From Candidatus Omnitrophota bacterium (GTDB taxonomy: Bacteria; Omnitrophota; Koll11; Zapsychrales; Zapsychraceae), in assembly GCA_023140095.1 (NCBI GenBank), contig JAGLMJ010000029.1, positions 1-12,015 of the forward strand: 12,015 bases of DNA, read 5' to 3'. The position numbers were made by a program, and so were the translations under genes. How positions within the stretch are numbered: position 1 is the first letter of the stretch; each line of letters begins with the position of its first letter. Positions 6,349 to 12,015 of the stretch are shown here, piece by piece. Below the pieces are notes generated by a model. It made no database searches, had not been told where the DNA came from, and saw only the letters and a list, made by a program, of their open reading frames with translations.

Positions 6349-6357
6349 TGCTATAAT
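6349..6357 (+). promoter_or_regulatory. Extended -10 promoter directly after the tRNA
   Basis: TGCTATAAT is a perfect extended -10 (TGn plus consensus TATAAT at 6352-6357), immediately after the tRNA CCA. A -35 would have to fall in the T-arm region near 6329-6334 and is not convincing, but extended -10 promoters need little -35 contact. Transcription would begin near 6364, giving a leader of roughly 38 bases for the DUF4870 gene and possibly the whole downstream gene run. Confidence 0.55.
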
Positions 6358-6401
6358 TGTTCGAAAAAATATATACTTAAATCTTAATGAAGGAGAGTCA
6401 A

Positions 6402-6791
6402 ATGGTTGAAACTAATCCTGCACAAGAAAACAAAGAAACCTCCGATTCCATACAGAAGCAAGAGTGCACATGGGCGACCTTCTGTCATCTCAGCTCCTTA
6501 GTGGCCTTTATCGGTATTCCGTTCGGGAATATCATCGGCCCGCTAGTGATCTGGCTTATCAAAAAGAATGAAATGCCTCTTGTGGACCAAGAGGGAAAAG
6601 CGGCCCTCAATTTTCAGATCTCTATGACGATCTACACTCTTGTTGCCTTTGTTTTATGTTTTGTCGCTGTTGGCTTTTTGCTCATTTTTCCCCTTATTTT
6701 GGCTAACGTCATTCTTGTTATCATTGCGGCTATCAAAACAAGCAATGGCGAGAAATTTCAGTATCCCTGCACGATTTGTTTTATTAAGTGA
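6402..6791 (+). CDS. DUF4870 (Tic20-like) small membrane protein
   Basis: A 129-residue integral membrane protein of the DUF4870 family, whose biochemical role is unknown. The N-terminal 24 residues are polar. The first hydrophobic segment (about 27-53) contains CHLSSLVAFIGIPFGNIIGPLVIWL. The family hallmark follows: charged KKNEMPLVDQEGKAALNFQIS (54-74). Two further membrane segments span about 76-112, and the end carries NGEKFQYP. ATG 6402 is chosen because AGGAG (6391-6395) sits 6 bases upstream; the in-frame ATG 6387 would put that site inside the coding region. Likely driven by the extended -10 promoter after the tRNA. Identity as DUF4870 is firm; function is not known. Confidence 0.88.
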   Translation: MVETNPAQENKETSDSIQKQECTWATFCHLSSLVAFIGIPFGNIIGPLVIWLIKKNEMPLVDQEGKAALNFQISMTIYTLVAFVLCFVAVGFLLIFPLILANVILVIIAAIKTSNGEKFQYPCTICFIK

Positions 6792-6830
6792 TCCTCTGTT
6801 TAAAGAACAATGATCATAAGGGCTAAGGAC

Positions 6831-7100
6831 ATGGTTCGGGCGCATATTACTTTTTCCGGAACGGTTCAAGGGGTTGGTTTTCGCTTCACGGTCCAAAGGT
6901 ATGCCGTAGGTCTTGGCTTAAAAGGTTGGGTCAAAAATCTTCCTAATGGTTCTGTGGGGGTTCTTATTGAAGGCCCTAAGCAAGGAATCGAAGAACTTTG
7001 CCGGAATATCGAAGACGATTTTGAAGGATATATCCAAAACAGGGATATCCAATTTATCCCTGTTGAGGAACAGTTCGAAAACTTCCGGATCACCTATTAA
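6831..7100 (+). CDS. acyP: Acylphosphatase
   Basis: An 89-residue acylphosphatase, the small alpha/beta enzyme that hydrolyses carboxyl-phosphate bonds such as those of acetyl phosphate or 1,3-bisphosphoglycerate. The signature GTVQGVGFRFTVQRYA carries the phosphate-binding loop and catalytic R18; GWVKNLPNGSV carries catalytic N36, and VEGP-like IEGP follows at 46-49. ATG 6831 is preferred: MVRAHITFSG aligns with the family start and AAGGG lies 8 bases upstream. ATG 6810, in frame, would add seven residues and has a poorer site. It stands 39 bases after the DUF4870 gene and 22 before the phosphoesterase. A physiological role in bacteria is generally unclear. Confidence 0.93.
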   Translation: MVRAHITFSGTVQGVGFRFTVQRYAVGLGLKGWVKNLPNGSVGVLIEGPKQGIEELCRNIEDDFEGYIQNRDIQFIPVEEQFENFRITY

Positions 7101-7122
7101 CCAAAGAAACCGGTCTTGATTC

Positions 7123-7848
7123 ATGCGCTACGGAATTGTATCAGATATCCATGGTAATTTAGAGGCCTTGCAGGCAGTCCTGGATCTTTGCAACGGGGAA
7201 GGTGTTGAGGATTTTCTTTGTTTAGGCGATATTGTCGGATATGGCGCTAATCCTAAAGAATGCCTTCATATCGTTCGCGGACTTAAAATGACCTATGTTG
7301 CCGGGAATCATGATTGGGCGGTCTCGGGGCGGCTCGATCCGACGTATTTTAATCCGGTGGCCAAGAAAGCGGTTTATTGGACGCAAAAGCAACTTTCTTC
7401 GGAGGAGATCGGCTTTCTTAAAGACCTTCCATTGGTTTTTGCGAATGATGATTTCATCCTTGCACATGGGACGCTGTGCGAACCGGAGCGTTTCCATTAC
7501 ATGATGTATTCATTGCAAGCGGCTGAAACATTTCATTTGATGGATAGAGATCTTTGCTTTATCGGCCATTCTCATGCGCCGCAGATCATTATTCAGCAGG
7601 GGGAGGAAAGCCGGTCTTCGGAGGCGTTAAAGATCAAAGTTGAACCGGAACATAAGTATATTATTAATACGGGAAGTGTAGGCCAGCCCCGTGACGGGAA
7701 CCCTATGGCGGCTTATTGTATTTATGATACGGACTCATGCGTGGTCGAGATCAAAAGGACTCCTTATGATATTCAAGCAGCGCAGGAGAAGATCTTAAAA
7801 TCCGGATTGCCCGTATCCCTAGCGGAACGTTTAGCCGTCGGACATTAG
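7123..7848 (+). CDS. YfcE/MJ0936-type calcineurin-like metallophosphoesterase
   Basis: A 241-residue dinuclear metallophosphoesterase. The five motif blocks are complete: D8-x-H10 (SDIHGN), GDIVGYG with D36, GNHD with N62 and H63, H115 (LAHGT), and GHSH with H149 and H151, followed by NTGSVGQPRDGNP. GDIVGYGANP-EC is characteristic of a bacterial subgroup of this fold. Characterised relatives hydrolyse phosphodiesters in vitro, but natural substrates are mostly unknown, and I cannot assign one. ATG 7123 is the first start after the acylphosphatase stop and opens directly on the first motif, so the start is secure despite a weak ribosome site. It ends 11 bases before ligA. Confidence 0.92.
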   Translation: MRYGIVSDIHGNLEALQAVLDLCNGEGVEDFLCLGDIVGYGANPKECLHIVRGLKMTYVAGNHDWAVSGRLDPTYFNPVAKKAVYWTQKQLSSEEIGFLKDLPLVFANDDFILAHGTLCEPERFHYMMYSLQAAETFHLMDRDLCFIGHSHAPQIIIQQGEESRSSEALKIKVEPEHKYIINTGSVGQPRDGNPMAAYCIYDTDSCVVEIKRTPYDIQAAQEKILKSGLPVSLAERLAVGH

Positions 7849-7859
7849 AATAAGATGCA

Positions 7860-9875
7860 ATGAATAAGACTGAGGCAGTAGAAAAGATCAGAGAGATAAC
7901 CGAAGCGCTCGAAGGGCACAGTTATCGTTATTTTGTCCTTGCCGAACCGGCCATATCGGATAAAGAATATGATGATCTTCTGGAAAGTTTGATCCGCTTA
8001 GAAGGCCGGTTCCCCGATCTAAAAGATTCTAATTCTCCCAGCCAGCGGATAGGCGCCAAAGCCCCTTCCGGCGCGAAGAACGTAACTCACAAGGCCAAGA
8101 TGTATTCTCTCGATAATACGTATTCTATTGAAGAACTCAAAGAATGGCATAAGCGCGTTCTTAAAGGATTGCCGGGGAAGAAAGTGGAATATGTTGTTGA
8201 ACTAAAGATCGACGGGATCAGCGCGGCCCTAACGTATCGCAAAGGCGAATTTGTTCTCGGAGCGACGCGCGGCGACGGGGCTGTCGGTGAAGACGTGACG
8301 CATAGTTTAAGAACGGTCCGGTCTATTCCTCTTAAGCTGAAGCGGGACGGAAAAACAGTGTTTCCTAAAAACTTAGAGGTTCGCGGCGAGGTGTATATGG
8401 CCCGCAAGGATTTTCAGCGGCTGAACCAAGAACGGAAGAAGGCAGGCGAGGCCCTATTTGCTAATCCCCGCAATGCGACCAGTGGTTCGGTCAAGCTGCT
8501 TGACTCAAGGGTTACGGCGCAGAGAAAACTTAGTTGTTTTGTGCACTCCTTCGGGATCCTTGAGGGTGGGCGCGAATTTAAAACGCAGTGGGAATTCTTA
8601 AGCAGTGTTAAAAGATGGGGATTCCCCGTCGATCCTCAACATCGGCTATGCCGGTCTATTGAGGAGGTTATCCGATATTGCCTGGAGTACCAGGAGAAGA
8701 GAGAGACGATTTCCTATGAAGTTGACGGCGTTGTGGTCAAGGTCAATTTACTAGAGCAGCAAGGACGATTGGGAACGACGCTCAAAAGTCCCCGGTGGGC
8801 GGTGGCCTATAAATTTCCCGCCTATCAGGCGACGACGACGGTAAAAGATATTGTTATTCAGGTCGGACGGACAGGGGTTTTAACGCCGGTGGCTGAATTA
8901 GAACCGGTGGAATGCGCCGGGGTCATAATTTCCCGATCAACTTTGCATAATTTTGATGAGGTCAAACGGCTTGGGATTAGAAAAGGTGACCGTGTTCTTA
9001 TTGAAAGGGCAGGGGATGTTATTCCGAAGATCATTAAAGTTGTCTCCGCTCGCAGCAATGAGAAACGAAAAGCCTTTATGGTCCCAAAGAAGTGCCCAGA
9101 ATGCGGAGGAAAAATTGTTAAAGAAAAATTAGAGGAAGTTGCCTATCGTTGCACGAATCCCGCATGCACACGCCAGTTAGAGCGCGGGCTTCTCCATTTT
9201 GCTTCCCGCGGGGCGATGGATATCGAAGGATTAGGGGAATCTGTTGTTGTTCAGTTGTTAGATAAAGAGCTTGTTAACGGTTTGGCAGATATTTATTACC
9301 TCAAAAAAGAAGATCTCTTAACGTTAGAGTTATTTAAAGAAAAAAGAGCTGATAATTTAATGAAGGCATTAGAGGAGAGTAAGAATCAGCCGTTTTCGCG
9401 GTTTTTATTCGGGCTCGGGATCATGAATATCGGTGAGAAAGCAGCTTATACATTAGCGCAAAGGTTCGGGACTATTGATCGAATAATGGAAGCCACGCAA
9501 AAAGATTTCGAAGCGATCCATGAGATCGGGGGTGTGATGGCTGATGCGGTGTTTAAATTCTTTAATGGAACATCGACGAAGAAGTTGATTCAGAAATTTC
9601 GAGAGGCCGGCATCAACATGCATGAGCCTATTGAAAAGAAGGGACAAGTGCTGGCAGGAAAGAAGTTTGTTTTTACAGGAGAGCTGAAAACAATAACGCG
9701 GAATCAAGCGAGCGCTCTGGTAAAAAAAATGGGAGGAGATGTTTCTTCGAGTGTCAGCAAGAATACGGATTTTGTGGTTGCGGGCGAGTCTCCGGGTTCA
9801 AAACATAAAAAAGCTATGAGCTTGGGCGTTAAAATATTGAGCGAGCAACAATTTTCTTCTTTAATATCCGAATGA
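7860..9875 (+). CDS. ligA: NAD-dependent DNA ligase LigA
   Basis: A full-length 671-residue bacterial DNA ligase that seals nicks during replication and repair using NAD. Domains in order: NAD-binding Ia region (about 1-75, with YRYFVLAEPAISDKEYD), adenylation domain with catalytic lysine K116 in ELKIDG, plus NPRNATSGS, VRGEVYM and YEVDGVVVKV; OB fold (about 325-405, including GRTGVLTPVAELEPV); four-cysteine zinc finger C412, C415, C431, C436; helix-hairpin-helix region (about 440-590, with DIEGLG and LFGLGIMNIGE); and a C-terminal BRCT domain (about 595-671) with FVFTGEL. The usual CPAQ after the last zinc cysteine is CTRQ here. ATG 7860 aligns with the family start but lacks a strong ribosome site, suggesting coupling to the upstream gene. 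Confidence 0.98.
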   Translation: MNKTEAVEKIREITEALEGHSYRYFVLAEPAISDKEYDDLLESLIRLEGRFPDLKDSNSPSQRIGAKAPSGAKNVTHKAKMYSLDNTYSIEELKEWHKRVLKGLPGKKVEYVVELKIDGISAALTYRKGEFVLGATRGDGAVGEDVTHSLRTVRSIPLKLKRDGKTVFPKNLEVRGEVYMARKDFQRLNQERKKAGEALFANPRNATSGSVKLLDSRVTAQRKLSCFVHSFGILEGGREFKTQWEFLSSVKRWGFPVDPQHRLCRSIEEVIRYCLEYQEKRETISYEVDGVVVKVNLLEQQGRLGTTLKSPRWAVAYKFPAYQATTTVKDIVIQVGRTGVLTPVAELEPVECAGVIISRSTLHNFDEVKRLGIRKGDRVLIERAGDVIPKIIKVVSARSNEKRKAFMVPKKCPECGGKIVKEKLEEVAYRCTNPACTRQLERGLLHFASRGAMDIEGLGESVVVQLLDKELVNGLADIYYLKKEDLLTLELFKEKRADNLMKALEESKNQPFSRFLFGLGIMNIGEKAAYTLAQRFGTIDRIMEATQKDFEAIHEIGGVMADAVFKFFNGTSTKKLIQKFREAGINMHEPIEKKGQVLAGKKFVFTGELKTITRNQASALVKKMGGDVSSSVSKNTDFVVAGESPGSKHKKAMSLGVKILSEQQFSSLISE

Positions 9876-9876
9876 A

Positions 9877-9894
9877 ATATTAATAAATATTAAT
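9877..9894 (+). repeat. Short direct repeat of ATATTAAT
   Basis: ATATTAAT occurs twice, at 9877-9884 and 9887-9894, exactly 10 bases apart (about one helical turn), in the 32-base gap between ligA and the lipoprotein gene. The gap is almost pure A and T. It may be a binding site or simply a low-complexity spacer; no clear -35 element accompanies it. Confidence 0.4.
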
Positions 9895-9907
9895 CAAAGG
9901 GTTACTT

Positions 9908-10438
9908 ATGGATCAAAAAAAACATCATATCAGGCGGGTTTTCCCGGACTTCGTGTGTATTTGCTGTTTCTGTGCGTTGGTTTTTACGCTCAGCAGCTGT
10001 ACTCCTTTGCGCCGGAAGTTTACCAGAAAAAAGAAAAAGGACGGTGAGGAAAGCCAAAAATTTATTCCTGTTCTAGAGCCGGTCGATTATCCGCAGAAAA
10101 TCTATTCATCTTTAGAAAAATACAAACATCATTATTCTCTTTGGAAGGTATGGGACAGGGACCTTTTGCAGACTATTGAGAGCGACGGCAGCGATAAGAG
10201 ACAAAAATATCTTTTAGGGCAAGCTCTTGAGCAATTGGAAGGAATGAAAAAACTTTTAGTTGATGAAAAGAAATCAGAGTTCCCCCCTCTTATTGACAAG
10301 CTTCGTGAAGTTGAGCAAGTTTATAAAAAACCGGTTTCAATGCGGAATAAATTCTCGATCAAGAAAAAGATCGAACGCAATTCCAGGGAAATCCGGAACG
10401 GATTTGCGCCTGATCCGGCATTGCTCGCTGAAGAATAA
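9908..10438 (+). CDS. Hypothetical lipoprotein with cysteine-rich signal peptide
   Basis: I do not recognise this 176-residue protein. It has a basic N-region (MDQKKHHIRR), a hydrophobic core at 11-28 and a lipobox LSSC ending at C31, so it should be exported and lipid-anchored. The signal core holds four additional cysteines (C17, C19, C20, C22), which is unusual. Residues 34-44 form a strongly basic patch (RRKFTRKKKKD). The mature part is predicted helical, with tyrosine and tryptophan clustered in YPQKIYSSLEKYKHHYSLWKVW (about 61-82) and amphipathic heptad-like leucines through GQALEQLEGMKKLLVDEK. No catalytic motif is visible. AAAGGG 6 bases upstream supports ATG 9908. It lies between ligA and a xerD-like gene with no obvious functional link. 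A periplasmic structural or assembly role is possible but unproven. Confidence 0.7.
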   Translation: MDQKKHHIRRVFPDFVCICCFCALVFTLSSCTPLRRKFTRKKKKDGEESQKFIPVLEPVDYPQKIYSSLEKYKHHYSLWKVWDRDLLQTIESDGSDKRQKYLLGQALEQLEGMKKLLVDEKKSEFPPLIDKLREVEQVYKKPVSMRNKFSIKKKIERNSREIRNGFAPDPALLAEE

Positions 10439-10471
10439 CAGAAGAGCTTGTCTCGTTGCGATTGAACTATT

Positions 10472-11359
10472 ATGAAAAAATTCATTGAAGAATTTATTAA
10501 CTATTTAGCTGTTGAACGCGGGCTCGCGGATAATACATTGTTGGCCTACCGCCGGGACTTAAATAAATACTCTTCTTGTTTGGCAAAGAATGGCATTAAA
10601 GAGGCGAAACAGGTTAAGCGTGAGCATATTTCGGATTTTATGTATGACCAGAAAAAGAAGGGGTTGTCGGCTAATTCGATCTGCCGGAGTTTAGCCGCCA
10701 TAAAAATGTTCCATCGGTTTCTGGTCCGTGAAAGGCTTGTGGCTGAGGATCCGACTCACCTCGTCGATACTCCTAAAATATGGAAAAGAGTTCCCGATGT
10801 TCTTGCGACGGTCCAGATCGAGTCGATGATCAATACACTCAAAGGCAAAGGATGGCAGGCGGTCCGGGATAAGGCGATATTGGAATTATTTTACGCCAGC
10901 GGTATGCGTGTTTCAGAATTGCTTAATCTGAAGGTGGAGAATGTCAATCTTGAACTCGGCTATGTTCGATGTATTGGAAAAGGGAGTAAAGAACGCATTA
11001 TTCCTATCGGCGGGCGGGCTTGCGAAGCCGTTGGGAAATATTGCCAGACGGCGCGCAAGAAATTAGTTAAAGACAAAACAACGATGGTTTTGTTTTTGAG
11101 CCGGTTAGGAAAGAAGATCAGCCGGCAAAGCATTTGGAAGATCATTAAAAATTGCGCACGGAAAGCAAATATCAAAACAGAGATAAAGCCGCACACGCTC
11201 CGGCATTCGTTTGCCACACATCTTCTCGAGCATGGAGCGGACTTGCGTTCTGTTCAGGAAATGCTGGGGCATTCGGATATTTCCACAACGCAGATCTATA
11301 CGCATGTCGATAAAGAGAGGCTTAAGACCATTCACAGGCAGTTCCATCCGCGAGGATAA
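10472..11359 (+). CDS. xerD: XerC/XerD-type site-specific tyrosine recombinase (XerD-like)
   Basis: A 295-residue tyrosine recombinase of the Xer group, which resolves chromosome dimers at dif with FtsK. The N-terminal SAM-like DNA-binding domain (about 1-100) begins with FINYLAVERGLADNTLLAYRRDL. The catalytic domain has all residues: R146 (ASGMRVSELL), K170 (GKGSKER), H241 and R244 (PHTLRHSFATHLLEHGADL), H267 (MLGHSDISTTQIYTH) and nucleophile Y276. Length, even spacing and the ending HRQFHPRG resemble XerD more than XerC or phage integrases. The gene is unlikely to be mobile: neighbours are housekeeping genes and no attachment-like repeat is seen. XerD versus XerC, or a single-Xer system, cannot be settled from one copy. 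ATG 10472 matches the family start with a weak ribosome site. Confidence 0.93.
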   Translation: MKKFIEEFINYLAVERGLADNTLLAYRRDLNKYSSCLAKNGIKEAKQVKREHISDFMYDQKKKGLSANSICRSLAAIKMFHRFLVRERLVAEDPTHLVDTPKIWKRVPDVLATVQIESMINTLKGKGWQAVRDKAILELFYASGMRVSELLNLKVENVNLELGYVRCIGKGSKERIIPIGGRACEAVGKYCQTARKKLVKDKTTMVLFLSRLGKKISRQSIWKIIKNCARKANIKTEIKPHTLRHSFATHLLEHGADLRSVQEMLGHSDISTTQIYTHVDKERLKTIHRQFHPRG

Positions 11360-11370
11360 GGGCAAAGGTG

Positions 11371-12015
11371 ATGAAAAATTACTTGTTACATCTTGATGAT
11401 AAGCTTTTGGCGGTTATCCGAAGGATTGGAAAGGAATCCGAAAAAAAACAATTTTCAGCCTATATTGTTGGCGGCATTGTCCGGGATATTATCTTAAAGA
11501 GGAAAAATTGTGATCTTGATATCGTTGTTGAGGGGGATGCGATCTGTTTGGCTAAAGTTTTAGGCAGAAAATGGAGCGGAAAAGTGACTGTGTATAAGAA
11601 GTTCGGAACAGCTTCTCTGAAAACATCTAAGGGGTTGTGTGTTGATTTTGCGATGGCCCGTCGCGAACGCTATGCACATTCCGGCGCGTTACCGGCCGTC
11701 CGGCCCGGAAATTTAAAAGAAGATTTGCGGAGAAGGGACTTTACCGTTAATGCGATGGCCATTGCGATCAATCCGGGGTGTTTCGGCTGGTTGGTAGATG
11801 AATTCGGCGGTTTGAAGGACCTGTCAAAAAAGACGATAAGGGTGCTGCATAAACAGAGTTTTATAGATGACCCGACGCGTATTTTGCGGGCGGTCCGTTT
11901 TGAGCAGCGGTTTTCTTTCCGGACGGAGAAACAAACGCTTTTGCTGATGAAGGCTGCGTTGCGAAAGAAGCTTCCTTCTAATGTAAAGCTTCCCCGGTAT
12001 TTTGCTGAATTCAAG
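11371..12015 (+). CDS. CCA-adding enzyme / poly(A) polymerase family nucleotidyltransferase, N-terminal part (runs off window)
   Basis: Open from ATG 11371 to the window end with no stop (215 residues visible), so the C-terminus is missing only because of the window edge. Class II tRNA nucleotidyltransferase motifs are clear: YIVGGIVRDIIL (31-42, nucleotide-binding), metal-binding DLD at 48-50, then DFAMARRERYAHSGALPAV, EDLRRRDFTVNAMAI (the RRDF motif) and DDPTRILRAVRF. The family adds CCA or terminal A to tRNA 3' ends, or polyadenylates RNA; sequence alone rarely separates these. There is no N-terminal CBS or DHH domain as in some relatives. AAGGG 8 bases upstream and AAAGG close to the ATG support the start. 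It begins 11 bases after xerD, probably in one transcript. Confidence 0.93.
   Translation, partial: MKNYLLHLDDKLLAVIRRIGKESEKKQFSAYIVGGIVRDIILKRKNCDLDIVVEGDAICLAKVLGRKWSGKVTVYKKFGTASLKTSKGLCVDFAMARRERYAHSGALPAVRPGNLKEDLRRRDFTVNAMAIAINPGCFGWLVDEFGGLKDLSKKTIRVLHKQSFIDDPTRILRAVRFEQRFSFRTEKQTLLLMKAALRKKLPSNVKLPRYFAEFK

Noticed and set aside
10472..11359. Mobile integrase marking a genomic island next to a tRNA
   Set aside because: The recombinase is Xer-like in length and motifs, lies over 4 kb from the tRNA with housekeeping genes between, and no direct repeat of the tRNA 3' end was noticed.

Overview
The window is a compact, almost entirely plus-strand bacterial chromosome segment made of core metabolic and information-processing genes. 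It has no transposase, integrase of mobile type, phage gene or CRISPR array. Gene gaps are short, many starts have weak Shine-Dalgarno (SD) sequences, and the proteins look like those of a deep-branching Gram-negative lineage. A member of candidate phylum Omnitrophota (former OP3) or a relative is my best guess. That rests on general resemblance of gene content and protein style, not on a diagnostic marker, so I hold it loosely.

Bases 196-4986 are a riboflavin operon with two unrelated passengers: ribBA, ribH, nusB, a PHP-family phosphoesterase, ribD and ribE. RibBA makes both precursors (from GTP and from ribulose 5-phosphate). RibD carries out the deaminase and reductase steps. RibH condenses the two branches to lumazine, and RibE dismutates lumazine to riboflavin. 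All the dedicated enzymes are present except the poorly conserved phosphatase and the FMN/FAD-forming kinase. I see no FMN riboswitch upstream. A long imperfect hairpin fills the ribBA-ribH gap, just before a ribH start that lacks a clear SD.

Bases 5028-6165 continue the same direction with fabZ (fatty acid dehydratase) and a 229-residue protein that I identify as a member of the alternative oxidase / plastid terminal oxidase di-iron family. All six expected metal ligands and the conserved tyrosine are present. This unexpected quinol:oxygen oxidase is the most interesting gene here.

Bases 6211-6357 hold a tRNA-Pro(CGG) gene with encoded CCA. A plausible promoter lies upstream, and a perfect extended -10 sequence directly follows its 3' end.

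Bases 6402-12015 hold a second run of genes: a DUF4870 membrane protein, acylphosphatase, a YfcE-like metallophosphoesterase, NAD-dependent DNA ligase (ligA), an unrecognised lipoprotein with a cysteine-rich signal peptide, a XerD-type recombinase, and the N-terminal 215 residues of a CCA-adding enzyme/poly(A) polymerase-type nucleotidyltransferase that runs off the window. No gap between genes exceeds about 240 bases. I found no clearly new multi-gene system; the best leads are the oxidase, the ribBA-ribH hairpin and the orphan lipoprotein.
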